Source: Phallus indusiatus (taxonomy: Eukaryota; Basidiomycota; Agaricomycetes; Phallales; Phallaceae). From it: a DNA stretch of 64,000 bases. The stretch is from positions 434,001 to 498,000 of the forward strand of contig JAQFWX010000019.1 of NCBI GenBank assembly GCA_027605045.1, in the 5' to 3' direction. A model generated the notes under the pieces. It searched no databases. It saw nothing but the letters and a program-made list of their open reading frames with translations, and was not told the origin of the DNA. Below are positions 47,825 to 62,200 of this stretch, one piece after another. Each line of letters opens with the position of its first letter. The first letter of the stretch is position 1. A program made the translations under genes and the position numbers.

Positions 47825-49340
47825 ATGTTGTTTTGGTTCCAAAGACGTGAAAGACATGAAAACTTCGGTTTCACAGAAGACGGTGTAAGTTTTTTGATGT
47901 ATTTGATTTGAAATTAGTCTCATGATTAGAGCGAGGAAGCGTTGCTAGCTAGATGTACCGAAATTGTTGAACTCTGGGAACGGATGCGTAGCTGGTTCTT
48001 GAAGCAAGGATATAAACTTTATAAGACCGATGCATTTGGATACTGCACTCCGACAATATCGATTGGAGAAGAACCAGAATGGCCGTATGCCTATTATGGT
48101 GGCGACCCCTCTTTTGGCTGTCCCAACCCACTGGAGGCTAGGCTTACGGTAAGCATGCACAATACGCTACGAGATGGAAACTCTGAGCTTTTTCAGAATA
48201 AGGTTGGTTTTGCGCAGGATCTTCAGGGTAGACATGTTGCCATCAAACGCTTAGGCATCTTGGATGACACCGAAGAAGAGCGCATCAATCATTGGCTTTA
48301 TGAAAATAGAGAAGAAGCTAGCAAAAACTGCATTCTTCCCATCATTGAGATTCTTCAATATGAGAATTCGTCGTTCGCTGTGATGCCTAGGTGAGCGTCT
48401 TTCGTCGTTTTATTGAAAACCATCTCAACACACCAGGTGGGGTGATAAGCCATGTGAGTTCCGTACTGTCGGAGAATCGATGAGTTTCATCCACTGTCTT
48501 TTAAAAGTAAGATTTTCTTTTCTACGGTAATTTGACTCACGATCGCTTCTCAGGCCATAAACTTTCTTCACTCACATTCAATCATCCATCGCGTAAGTGG
48601 ATCAATATATATAATTTCATTGTAAGACTAACTTTGATTTTCTTTCAAAGGACATATCGGAAAACAACCTACTCGTCAATCATTTTGGATCGGTTGAGTT
48701 CTTGGAGAACAATTCGCTCAGGCCTCGATTACGGTCAGAAGGAAAGTTGAGATATGCTCTTTTTGATTTCGACTTGGCCATGATGTTATCGCATGTGGAG
48801 AGGCGGTTACCTGCTTATCGATCCTTCGAGATCGTTAACATTCAAAAGCCCAACGATACCCGTCAGGGAGAACTTGATTATGATCCTTTCAAATTCGAGA
48901 TGGGATGCATCGGCATCGAACTTTGCGAGTATTTCCAGGTAATATTCAGCGTTTTAAAACAAGACGCTAGTGACTTACCTCGAAGATAGCACTATACTCC
49001 CATAATCCCAATGTTAGCCCCATTTCTTGATAGACTAGTCACAGATGACCTCGCCAAAAGATTCACTTCCTCTGAAGCGCTTGCTTTTTTGGAGCAGATG
49101 TGCGCCGAGCTGAGTCCAGAACAACTCGCGGAACGAGTTCCCGCTGGTTCATCTCCTTGGGATATTGAAACGTATGATCGATGGAACGGACTTCCGAATG
49201 ATTTCTTGAAAAAATGGGTCGAATTTCGTGCACCGAAACCATCACTGTATACCAGAGTCTTGCGACGCCTATGTACAACATACTGGGGTCTGCGATTCGT
49301 TACGTTCTTTAGGAAGTTCATTAGGAAATTGAGATTTTAG
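47825..49340 (+). CDS. Kinase-like protein, array copy 7, about 406 aa
   Basis: Exons 47825-47884, 47930-48148, 48197-48390, 48437-48506, 48554-48592, 48651-48938 and 48990-49340. It starts MLFWFQRRERHE. Exon 2 is 36 bases shorter than in copy 6 and lacks the segment before EPEWPYAYYGGD. HVAIKRLGIL, HRDISENNLLVNHFG and FDFDLAMML are kept. The 48 bp intron 48,149-48,196 is in frame and stop-free, so a retained-intron product would be 16 residues longer. The C-terminus ends RKFIRKLRF. Convergent with copy 8 (347 bp between them). Confidence 0.84.
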
Positions 49341-49687
49341 TGATTTAATTCGTCATTTTTTATCCCACAAACTTACACACCTCAAATTATCGAAACAAGC
49401 TCTATAGAGTACATTTTGAATGCATAACAGCTTTCTCTCCGAAAGATAAATCACATTGCCGTAAACAAAACTGTTCATTTCCACTCATTTTCCACAACGC
49501 AAAGGGACCATTTTTGCATAGATTAGTTCTGATAATCGGATTTTTTTCTTCACTAAGATCCTGAATGCAGTGCTATATGTAAAGGATACTAGCCAACGCT
49601 AACGTTACCCATCGGCTCGATGTCGTTATCTACAAATATATCACTCTTAGATAAACACCAAGACTCCCGGGCCTTACCCTAATCAGA

Positions 49688-51342
49688 TCAATAATCATAT
49701 TTTCGGTGAAACGAGTAATTACTGAGAGTGTCTGCTATTTTCCGTGGCAAATAATATACAAACAACGCCTTCGAAGTTTTGAATAAGCGTCTAACGCCTT
49801 GTACAGACCACATGCCCCAAGAGGTCATACAAATCTGACGTAGAATTCTTGTATACAAAGAAGGCATTGGTGCACGGAAGCACCCCCATTTCTTCAAAAA
49901 GCTGCTCGGAAGATCATGCCACCGATCATGTTCCCCGGGTTTCCAACCCATGATAAATGTGCGTGGCGTGACGTTGGTCCTAAGCTGAGTTGGAGTCAGC
50001 TCTTCATATACTTGTTCAAAGAAGGTCAGGGCCTGGGAAGACGTAAATCTTTCGTCCAAATTATCCGTGATTAGTCTATCGAGGAAGGGGGCTAACATTG
50101 GAACCATTGGAATGCAATGCTGTCCCTGGTGTGAGTAGATGTAGGCGAAATGTTTCATAACGCTACTTGATAATGTATACAAAGTTGGATCCCTACACAT
50201 CCCATTTCAAAGAGAAATGGATCGTAGTCAAGCTCTCCCTGATGCGTATCATGTGGCCATATAATATTCCGAATCTCAAATGATCTGTAGGCGGGCAAGC
50301 GCTGACCGGGTGATAACATTAAGGACAAGTCGAAATCAAATAGAGCATATGTCAAATGCCCATTCCATTGTAATAGGGGCCGCAACCAGTTATTTCGGGC
50401 ACTTCGATAAGAGCAAAAATGATTTACTAAAATATTTCCTTCGGTGATATCCTATATAAGAGTTATTTGTTTGATAGCTTTTTTATGTTGATAGTTTGAC
50501 TTACGCGGTGCACAATCCCATGCGTATGCAGAAAATTTATCGCCTAATCAAATCAGAACAGTAAAAATCAAGACAATTTTCTAACCTTCAGAAGACAATT
50601 GATGAATTTCATGATCTCTCCAAGCGTATAAATCTCACACGGCCTTTCGCCCCACCTGGGACGAGTCAGAAAGGTTTTCCGCGATGAGACAAACGCGCAC
50701 CTAGGCATGATCGCAAACGTTTGACCTTCATGCTCGAGAATGTCAATGATAGGAAGTATACAATTTTTCTCGGCTTCCTCTTTGTGTTCATATAACCATC
50801 GATTAATACGTATTTCCTCCGTATCTTCTAATACCTCCAGTCTCTTGATAGCCACATGTCGACCTTGAAGGTCTTGCGCGAAGCAGACTTTGTTCTTCCC
50901 GAATATCAGAATATGTATTTAGAGGAGGGTGTAATTACTGACCGTAAGATTAGCCAGAAGTGGGATTGGAACCTCGTAAAGATTGTCGCCGCCGTAGTAG
51001 GCGTATGGCCATTCGGGTGGTTCATCTTTGCGATCGCGTCCGCCAGACCATGTGAGAGGATCCTCATCAGTCTGTTGTTTTGGTCGACTAAAACCGTAGC
51101 TTTTCAGTTCGTAGAGTGAGTATCCTTGTCCTGAAAACCAATCACGCAGCTCTTCCCAGATACCAATGACTTCGGCGTCTACGGCCCGCATCGATTCTTC
51201 GCTCTGAGTACAATAAATCAGTTAGTTTTGGATGCACTAAACGTTAAGTGCAGCTTACTTCGCTATATGAGCGAAGGCGGTCCCTGAAGCTCTCTTTGAC
51301 GCGTTTTTCGACGCGTTTTTCGGGTTTTCTAAACCAAAGCAT
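49688..51342 (-). CDS. Kinase-like protein, array copy 8, about 456 aa
   Basis: Exons 51259-51342, 50943-51203, 50701-50894, 50586-50655, 50505-50543, 50167-50451 and 49688-50125. The first exon is longer than in copies 1-5 (MLWFRKPEKRVEKRV, 28 residues) and the C-terminal tail is extended. N-terminal domain DWFSGQGYSLYELK and EWPYAYYGGD; kinase core HVAIKRLEVL, VHRDITEGNILVNHF and FDFDLSLML. It is very close to copy 9, its tandem neighbour, so the pair arose by a recent duplication. GTGACGC and GCGTCAC sites lie at 51,398-51,416, 56-74 bases before the ATG. Intact. Confidence 0.85.
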
Positions 51343-52064
51343 GTAGAAGACGGATTTGAGACTTGGAATGGATCCGGAAGATAGTGCAAAGCTGTGCGTG
51401 ACGCACAATGCGTCACGACACTAGTCATGTGATCGGACAGTTGAGTAATCTGATTCCGACGTTCGTTGTCCACGATGTCCAATGTCCACTGTCAACACGC
51501 TTATAGGCTGTGCATGTGAATGCTCAACCAAGGTTTATTCATTGTTTGCTAATCGGATTCGGATAACCAAAGATGGTAAGAGAGTCAGATTAGTGCTGGA
51601 GAGGGTGAAATCGCCTAGCTTGAAATTTAAATTGTGCTGGCCTCGCGGCAATTTTTCACCGCCAGCTTGCCATGCGTCACAAATTAATCGATTAATAGTG
51701 ATTCATTTTTGCTCAGGCAAATTCGATGCCGTGTCGCAAGAGATTTGCAAAACGAACAAATGGATCTATGATCCAGAATACCCTGATTGTCCACAAAAAA
51801 GCGGTATCGACCAACGTGGGTTTTTCGGATCCTGAAGGACTGAAGATTGCACACCCGAATTTGATAAGAGAAAGAGAGGACAACCGTTTTTTTTTTCCTT
51901 TTTGTTTCATGACATTGAAGTTTCTCCCGCGAGAAAACTCCCGCCACAGGCGCTCCTCCTGTGGAGCTTAAAGTTATTCAGCAGGCTCGACGAACTGCCA
52001 GTTTCCAGCACCGAGACTCTGAGCTATACTGCTTTGACAATATTGACGGAAATATGTTATCTCA
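51343..52064. other. Intergenic between tandem copies 8 and 9
   Basis: About 720 bases with the promoter sites of copy 8 at its left edge. Short frames near 51,480-51,970 have no support. No RNA gene seen. Confidence 0.45.
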
Positions 52065-53686
52065 TTAACTAGTTAATTTCGTGGACGATTTTGTAGGCCT
52101 CCATATTCTAATAATGATTCGTCTAACGCCTTGCACAAACCAGTAACCCCAATGGGTCCTACACACGCGTCGCAAAATTCTGATATACAAAGTTGGCTCC
52201 GTAGCACGGAAGCACCCCCATTTCTCCAGAAAGCTAGTTGGAAGACCATGCCACCGATCGTGTTCCCCGGGTTTCCAGCGCTGGATATATGTGCGTGGCG
52301 TGACGCTGGTCGCAAGCTGAGCTGGAGTCAATTCCTTGTACATTTGTTCAAAAAAAGAGAGCGCTTGGGAAGACTTGAATCTTTCATCCAAATTATCCGT
52401 GATTAATCTATCGAGAAAAGGGGCCAGCATCGGAACCATTGGAATGCAATGCTGTTCTGATGTGTCAATAGATGTACGCCGAAATGTTTCATACTAACGC
52501 TACCTGATAATATACACAAAGTTGAATTCCAACACATCCCATTTCAAAGAGGAATGGATCGTAGTCAAGTTCTCCCTGATGCGTATCATGCGGCCATATA
52601 ATATTACGAATCTCGAACGATCTCCAAGCGGGTAAACGCTGACCCGGCGACAACATCAAGGACAAGTCGAAATCAAATAGAGCATACGTCAAGTGTCCAT
52701 TGGATTGTAATAGGGGCCGCAACCAATTATTTTGGGTGTTCCAATACGAGCAAAAATGGTTTACTAAAATATTTCCTTCGGTGATATCCTATACAAGAGC
52801 TTTTCAATTGATAGTCTACCACCTTGATACTTATGTAGTGACTTACGCGATGCACAATTCTATGTGTGTGCAGAAAATTTATCGCCTAATCAAAATTAGA
52901 ATAATAAAATTTAGGAAAATAGTCTCACCTTCAGAAGGCAATGAATGAATTTCATTATCTCTCCAAGTGTATAAATTTCGCACGGACTTTCGCCCCACCT
53001 AAGACGAGTCAGAAGTGTTTTCCGCAATGAAACGGGCGCGTACCTAGGCATGATCGCAAACGTTTGACCTTCATGCTCGAGAATTTCAATGATAGGAAGT
53101 ATACAATTTTTCTCCGCGTCCTCTTTGTGCTCATACAACCACCGATTTATACGTATTTCCTCCGTGTCATCTAATACCTCCAATCTCTTGATAGCCACAT
53201 GTCGACCTTGAAGGTCTTGCGCGAAGCAGACTTTGTTCTTCCCGAATATCAGAATATGTATTTAGAGGGTACAATTACTGACCGTAAGATTAGCCAGAAG
53301 TGGGATTGGAGCCTGGTAAATAGTGTCGCCGCCGTAGTAGGCGTATGGCCATTCGGGTGGTTCATCTTTGCGATCGCGTCCGCCAGACCATTTAAGAGGA
53401 TCTTCATCAGTCTGTTGTGTTGGATGACTAAAACCATAGTGTTTCAATTCGTAGAGTGTGTATCCTTGTCCTGAAAACCAATCACGCAGCTCTTCCCAAA
53501 TACCAATAATCTCAGCGTCTACGATCCGCATCGATTCTTCACTCTAGATACAACAAATTGATTAGTTCCGGATGCACTAAACACTGGGTACAGATCGTTT
53601 ACTTCGCTGTATGAAAGAAGGCGGTCTCTGAAGCTGTCTCCGGCGCGCTTTTCGACGCGTTTTTCGGGTTTTCTAAACCAAAACAT
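52065..53686 (-). CDS. Kinase-like protein, array copy 9, about 439 aa
   Basis: Exons 53603-53686, 53283-53543, 53044-53237, 52929-52998, 52847-52885, 52504-52788 and 52065-52451, the same lengths as copy 8 except the last. It starts MFWFRKPEKRVEKRAGD, shows DWFSGQGYTLYELK, EWPYAYYGGD, HVAIKRLEVLDD, VHRDITEGNILVNHF and FDFDLSLML. GCGTCAC and CACGTCAC lie at about 53,730-53,750, 44-64 bases before the ATG. This gene ends the array; the actin-family genes follow. Confidence 0.85.
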
Positions 53687-54036
53687 GTAGTACACGATGA
53701 AAGATGAAAAATGAAGGTAACAAAACGGTGCGTCACACGCGACACGTCACAACAGTGAACTACTCATAGTGATCGGGCAGCTGTCTATGCCCATTGTCCG
53801 ACGTCCGTTGTCTAAATGTCCAGCCTCGGGTCTCAACAGATGTCTCTCAATTTGGGTGGACCAAATACTAATCCCATCACGGTAACGTTTAAGTCTAATA
53901 TTTGAGACATGTGTCTAACCAACGAAGTACCATTTATATGATCATCCTGATAACTGGTGAACTGTATCCGCTAGAATCCTTCGGATAGATAATTATATAT
54001 TTGTTTCCCAGCCGCGACAAGCATACTCTGAATGCC

Positions 54037-55642
54037 TCAACTAACATGTCCTAAGCAACGAGATATAGCCTCAGAGGCACCAAATTCACCATACGCCTTT
54101 TTAGTGATAATATTTCTTTGAAAATTTTCACTAGTTGCTACAAGAATATGGGTGAGACTCGTATGCGATCAATAGACGACAGAAGTCACCAAACATAGAA
54201 CCTCCAATCCAGGCTGAATATTTACGATCTGAAGGTTCTATAATACCAATCTAAAACGCGAGGTTCAGATGCAAGTCTTATCGAAATAAAATTTACTCGC
54301 CTTCGTACCTGGACCTGCAAGTTTTGTAGTCTCTTTTGAGAGCCGCGAACCAAGGCCTCCGAACATCGTTGTTCCTCCCGATAGAATGATATTGGCATAG
54401 AGATCTTCGCGAACACTACTCGGAGAGGCTTTAATAGAATCAAATCTGTAGCATTGAATCTTCAGTACTACTTCTGTTTGAAGATAAAACCGACAACTCC
54501 ATACAGTGCTTGGTGAATCCCGACCAAGGTTGGCTCAGCGGTGGGGGGTTTAAAAAGAGTCTCGGGAACACTAAATCTAAAAAAAATAATTATGCATTGA
54601 TATTCATCTTCTGAAATATGCTTACGTTTCAGTCTGAACAGTAATAATCTCACCATCAGGAAGCTCGACCTTTTGTTCGACGAAAAACCTATTTTCAGAA
54701 TTTTTAAGCTCGCGATCTGGATCAAGAGAAACATAGCACTGTTTCTCTTTAATCTCCCGAAGCGCGTGCTGCTCCTGAGGCGAATTGAAAGCGTATCCTC
54801 GTTTTCTCAAAAATAGCGCTAAGCTGCTATCTAATTCTCGACCTGCGACGGAAACTTCCTTGACCGCCGATTGAATCACTTTTCCTTCTTGGACGGGGGC
54901 AATATAAGTAGATCCATGACCTGAGTCGACCACTACACCTGTTTCTAGCCCTTGTGCGTATAAAGAAAGCATCGGTTGTGAACAAAGACAGCAAGCTGGT
55001 ATTGCGAAATCTGTAAATAAGGTCCTGAGAATCTCTTCCCGAAGTTCTTGAGTGTTAATAGGGGAGTCGACAAAAAGGACGGGATGGTGTGTGGGATCCA
55101 CATGAAGCTCATCGTGAAAAACCCTTTTGAGTATCGATTTGATGATATCTTTGGATATGATCCCTTTGTTCGTGGGGCTTCTAACGCAAGGCTCTCCAGC
55201 GCAGGACACTCCTCTTCTGCAAATGACGTCAATTATGTATTAACCGTTTGAACTACGAAAAGTACCCTCTTGTCTTGTTTCGTTTTACCATATCATTTTT
55301 TTGATCTGCGTCGAGGTTCGTTCTGATTGATGATCGTCGTCGTGGGTAAGTAGATGAGTTTCAAGATATAACATACGGGAAGATCACGCGAGGAAATTTC
55401 TCGCCTATGATAATCAGATAGATGACCAAAATACATGTGTTCGTAACACATACCTGCAACTATATCGAAAATCAAATCTTCAGAGCTCGTTCAGTATAGA
55501 GAAGGATAACACATAAACGTACATCCAGCTTTGCATAAACCAGTTCCCGCATCGATTATCTGAAATTATAGATAATCAAATAAGCTGTGTCATTTGAAGT
55601 AAGCAGACTTACAATGGGCGTGTTATCGGAATTGTTATTCAT
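54037..55642 (-). CDS. Diverged actin-like protein, about 366 aa
   Basis: Exons 55613-55642, 55523-55559, 55454-55459 (6-nt microexon TTGCAG), 55377-55404, 55266-55322, 54626-55216, 54505-54576, 54315-54445, 54190-54237 and 54037-54137. All phases agree with the neighbouring actin gene. It keeps IIDAGTGLCKAGFAGEK, VVVDSGHGSTYIAPVQEG, VSVAGRELD, YANIILSGGTTMF and KYSAWIGGSMF. DSGDG of actin is DSGHG here. The D-loop exon (55266-55322) encodes an unrelated charged sequence (LDADQKNDMVKRNKTR), and the region corresponding to the actin KYPIEHG segment is altered. The D-loop exon is the least certain part. A divergent actin-related protein, not a standard Arp that I can place. Confidence 0.8.
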
Positions 55643-56076
55643 GATGTTGATGTTGATAACCCGTGAGTGTATAATACCTTCGGTAAATCGTTTGTAAAAA
55701 AAAGTGTAAATGGAAGAAATGAAAAGAGAACAGTGCCACCGCCGCTAAGTGGAACGGGAAGTAATGTCTAAGACATTTTGAGAGCCAAGGTGTCGAGGAT
55801 AAACGTTATACTTTGAAGAGGATAGATACCTCATAGAGGTACTGGTAAAAGGTAAAGCCGTTTTCCCGTTCCTCGCGATCGGTCACACCAAAAGTAACGG
55901 TATTTCGGGGTCTCAAAAACCGTGCCATGCCAAAAATAGAATAAATAACTGGAAATCTCTATTGGACTCCATACGACAGTACTTCAAAAATAGGAAACTC
56001 ATGCGCTTTTCGCATGTTCACAAAACATTCAAATTTCAATAGAAAAAAACTGAACAATGAAAAAAAAAAAGAAATC

Positions 56077-57746
<1,670 letters not shown>

Positions 57747-59292
57747 ATTTAAATCAAGAACTTGGATGATAGTTTGATTTTATCGCAATGAACGATACTT
57801 TCACGACATCGTATCGCCCTTTTATAGGTCTGTTGTCGTCTGACGCTGCGTCCTCTCCAGCTGCGTTGACAAGAACTAAACCTGCGCCGGAGCTATTTTC
57901 ACCTCAAAAATCGTACGGTTCCTTCACTCGCATCGAGGTGAAGGTATAATTCTTGGCTTGGCATGCTGTATGACAATGAAAGAAGACAGCAGCATCAGAG
58001 AGCGCAGTCGTTGCTGCGGTCGCCGTGCTGGTAGCGCGGAGCCGTCAATAAGTTAGCAACGTATCCACTCTGTTGTGTCGACGTTTAACGTCCTGTCACC
58101 ATAGGCTTCCGCAGCGTATAGGATGACAAGAATGCCGATTGTGGATTGCAAAAGAACGTGTAGGTTACTAAACGCTAAAGTCCCAATAGAGAAGTGGAAC
58201 GGTTCACACGCTTAGCGCCAGAGTCAATCACACAAGCCACCACTGCCACCCATGGTCAAAGCCAACAGCCAATGAGGTGCGTCGGACGGGAATTTCGTCT
58301 GATGCAACGCGAAAACTTGACGTGAAAACATTAATTAGTTACATACAGATCATGGTTCTGTGGTCTATTGGTAGTCGGTTTATCGGGTCTCTTATGTGGG
58401 CGTGGGTTCAACTTCTGGAGATGGTAAGATTTTTCACACAAAGTTAGAGAAAAAGGGAAAAAAAGTATATTTTGTCCTACTGGCAGTAGGATGTGGGACT
58501 ACCAATAGACCACAGAACCATGATCTGTATGTAACTAATTAATGTTTTCACGTCAAGTTTTCGCGTTGCATCAGACGAAATTCCCGTCCGACGCACCTCA
58601 TTGGCTGTTGGCTTTGACCATGGGTGGCAGTGGTGGCTTGTGTGATTGACTCTGGCGCTAAGCGTGTGAACCGTTCCACTTCTCTATTGGGACTTTAGCG
58701 TTTAGTTACACAGTGTAGGTTCGGCCAAACCCCTTTCACACTCCGACCTAAAGAACGTGCAAGCGAATCATTCGTCTTGGGCTCTTCGGTTGGAAATTGC
58801 AAGGAAATTTATGGGCGCTCCGCCCATATGTGATTAGCGTGATTAGCTGGTCTGAGTTCTATGATCATAACTGCCAGTGGCCGCAAAGTTGAAGGATCCC
58901 GCCAACGGCCCACGCATCAATGTTTTATTTTCTTCTACCATATTTCGATCCTCACAAATTCTGAGGGCGGAGATGGATTACCCAAGAACGAGATGTGGCG
59001 ATACGCGGCTCCAAAACTCTGAACGAGTGCTGCCTATGAAACAAACACGTGCTGACGAAATGACTTCGTTTCCCTCTTTCTTTTTAAAATCACAGTCTAT
59101 GAGTGAACATGAACTTAAAGAAGACAAACAACAGGAAACATTCTGCGCGCAGTGCGCAGCCCATATATTCTTGCCCTTAAACCTGACCCATCAGCTGAAC
59201 TTCCATTTGCTCTGAATCCAAACTGCTTAGTACGTCAATTTACATCGTCTAAAGTCGAATTTCTTAACAGAGCATCACATTTCTAGTATATC
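57747..59292. other. Upstream regions of actin and the DUF6606 gene, with an inverted-repeat element
   Basis: Holds the actin promoter, the foldback element at 58,158-58,721, and the upstream region of the DUF6606 gene. A plus-strand frame at 58,877-59,215 has no coding support. Confidence 0.5.
58158..58721. mobile_element. Foldback element with 210 bp perfect inverted repeats and tRNA-like apex
   Basis: Arms 58,167-58,376 and 58,497-58,706 read as exact reverse complements, separated by 120 bp. The 9 bp sequence GTGTAGGTT occurs directly outside the left arm (58,158-58,166) and again at 58,713-58,721, 6 bp beyond the right arm, and may be a target duplication. The spacer side of the left arm runs into a tRNA-like sequence: A-box-like TGGTCTATTGG (58,361) and B-box-like GGTTCAACTTC (58,405), 44 nt apart, with TTTTT near 58,430. 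There is no coding region. Long inverted repeats with about 9 bp duplications recall Mutator-like elements; a SINE inverted dimer is the alternative. Confidence 0.75.
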
Positions 59293-62200
59293 ATGGCAAC
59301 CGACTCTCAATGCTTAGACTATTTGATTCATCACCTTTTTCTTCCTCCGCAATTACCTCAAGAAAATGACTGGAATTGGAGCAGATATACCGAAATCACT
59401 CGACTTGTTCTAAAAAGCATGCAAAGTTTTAGAAACCACATCACAGACGTCAATATTTTTTCTGTCTGGAATGCGTTGGATCGAATGGTTCGACACATGG
59501 CGGATACACGCACAGGACCGGCTTTGAACGAACACACTTTGAAAGAAGCCATAGATGCCATGCAGCCCAAAGGTGTGACAAAGACATATAATTCTTAAAA
59601 ATTTCATATGCTTAGCGGAGATTTTTATTGATAGATGTTTTATGTCTCCACATTGTCGCTCAAAACGCAGGCGTCATCTTAAGATGTTCCGATGATGGAA
59701 ATACCATATTGGTCGAAATATTCCAAGCTTCGCCACCCGCAGCGAAGGTTACAAGCACCATTGGGAAGCTTATCATGACGTTTCCATCCATGCCACGTCT
59801 ATCCTTTCCAAAGAATCAGCAATGCATTACGTCGTTCTGTCGAGTTCTCGCGTGGCTCGACCGCACTGAATTCGACGATGCATTGGCCAAAACTCGGAAG
59901 GCGGGAAGTGAAGTAAACGAATATCGAGAGGTCGCAGATATTCACTATGTATCTCAAATGCTTGGTGGTATCCTCGCAACGGGAACGACTTCTGACCTGA
60001 ACAACACCCAAAACGCCACTGTTTACGTTACGAAACGAATAAATGACCATGTCTTATGGTCAAAGGCAAAACTTCCGTGGCGTCGGATGCCCGAATGGTT
60101 AATCCTTCGCGTCGCTTTACAAACATCTCTTGAAGTATCTGGCATTGACATCAACTCACAATTCGGCTATAAATCATTTATAACGTATCTGCTCACAACT
60201 GTCTTGGACGAGGCTTGCTCGTTTGGGATCAATCATGAATTGCTGCATGTCATGAAGGTCAAAATTGCGGGCCGAATGTGGAAGCTTCACGATACCGTTA
60301 CCAACGGACCCGTATTCGATGTTATTTATGAGCAGGTCAAACAGTGCCAGTATATTCTCCAGAAAAGATGGGATGGAATTTTGTATAAGGAGAGGTCGCC
60401 TTTGCAATTTCCACCACCATCCGTAGACGATATTGAGAATGCCTGCCGATTTACCTTTCCTAATTGCGGCGACTACTTGTCAAAACTGTATCATCGACAG
60501 TCGACGTTGAACGTTGACGCCGAATTTGATCCAGCATATTTCGAGAAAAGCCTTCGTCCCAATCTAATTCGTAACGATGGAAACGCTCTACCTGACTTAA
60601 CTCCTCTCAAGGGATCACTCGAAAGCTTCGAATTTTGGCTTGCATTCATTGAGTTTGAGCGTTGGGTAATCGATAAAATGCAACAGTGGCAGGAAGATAC
60701 CGATATCGAACCTGGAAACCAAATCGAAACCCTAAATGACTATCTTGTGAAATTCATCGAGTTAACGAATTCAGCCACAAATCCAGAGCTGTTTTCGCGT
60801 TTATACCTTGTAGTGATGGAGTTATGGGTAGCTTTGGACCAAGCCGTTATTGAAATATCCCCCCTTCTTCAAAACTATTCTCCCGAGATAGAGGTTGAAT
60901 CCTTCGAGCCTCTCCTACTCCCCCAACTGTCTCAAATGAAACGGTTACATCGGGTAGAACAGTACGTTCAAAACCGGCATGCTCGTGGTCGACATAGTGC
61001 TTCCATATTCAATCTCAAAAGCGAGGAGACGTGTTTTGCCTCTCAGTACTACTTGATGGATGAAAATCTGCAAAACTTACGTGACAAAATTCGAGAAAGC
61101 GCGAGTGCTGAAAAGGACCGCAAAGTGCAGGAATGGAAGACGCTTAGACAAGAATTTCAAAGCCTTATTTCCCAATCAAACAGTCTGTCTCATAGCTACA
61201 CAAATCGGCGTGGCATCACCAGGCATTCGAAGCGGTGCAAAAAATGCACGCTGAAAAAAACAGCTTCATCTCTGTCGGTTAAAGTTTACGAATGGCCCCT
61301 ACCAGAGGATGACATACTTGAGCGCGTTGTTGTATTCGAACTATCCCCGCCCAAATGGTTCACGGTATGGCGAACCGTTACTTACGACGTTTCGAGGATA
61401 CCAAGCGGTGCACGAGCTTACGGGGACAGACCGACTGTTATACTTGGCAACTATGTCCCTCTGGCCCGGTATTCAACAGTTGATCCTAATAGAATTACCA
61501 TCGCCGCTGATGGTGCTAAGCCATGGTATAAGACACATTACTCGGAAACGAAAGTAGAACAAGCATATCTTGAAGCTGACGTTATAAAACGGCATCCTCT
61601 GCGATATCAATTGTATGACCCCAAGCGTCAAATATGGATCACATCTTTCCCTAAGGTTTCTCTCCGTGACGTCTGTACACCTACTTTACCTTCAGGTGTC
61701 TATTCCAACCTTTCTTGGCTTGTCCATTCAACCACACACACATCCAATATGGTGATTGCCAAGCAGTCAGATTGCCCTCGCTCGCTTACGTATCATGAAT
61801 GGGCAAGCTTCGGTCATCTTCGTGCGGGTGGACGACTACAGTGGCGCAATATCCTAATAGAGTTCCTAAAAGGTGTTGGGACGTTTAAGGATCCTGCGTG
61901 GTTTGTTGTATTACGTCAAGCAGCATGGCAAGTTGAACGTCAAGGAAACAACGAATATCGAGATTTTCACATCGACCTTAGCGACAAATCTTTTGCGATG
62001 GAGGCTTTAGAAGTTCTTTCGGGACATTTTGACTCCATCCGCGAAAATTGGCAAGAAGGCTGGACAGCCATGTCTTTGGCCATGTTGACATCCCGTATCC
62101 ATTCTCTTAACAACGATACGGGCGTACGACAAAAGTGTTTAGAACTGTTATGCCGTCTCCGGAAAACATGTGCCTCTTGGTTGGGTGACGTACGGAATTC

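Noticed and set aside
55377..55404. Actin-like gene joined without the 6-nt microexon (giving Cys at the Phe-Ala-Gly site)
   Set aside because: Phase also allows this, but the microexon version restores the conserved AGFAGE motif and is mirrored in the neighbouring actin gene.
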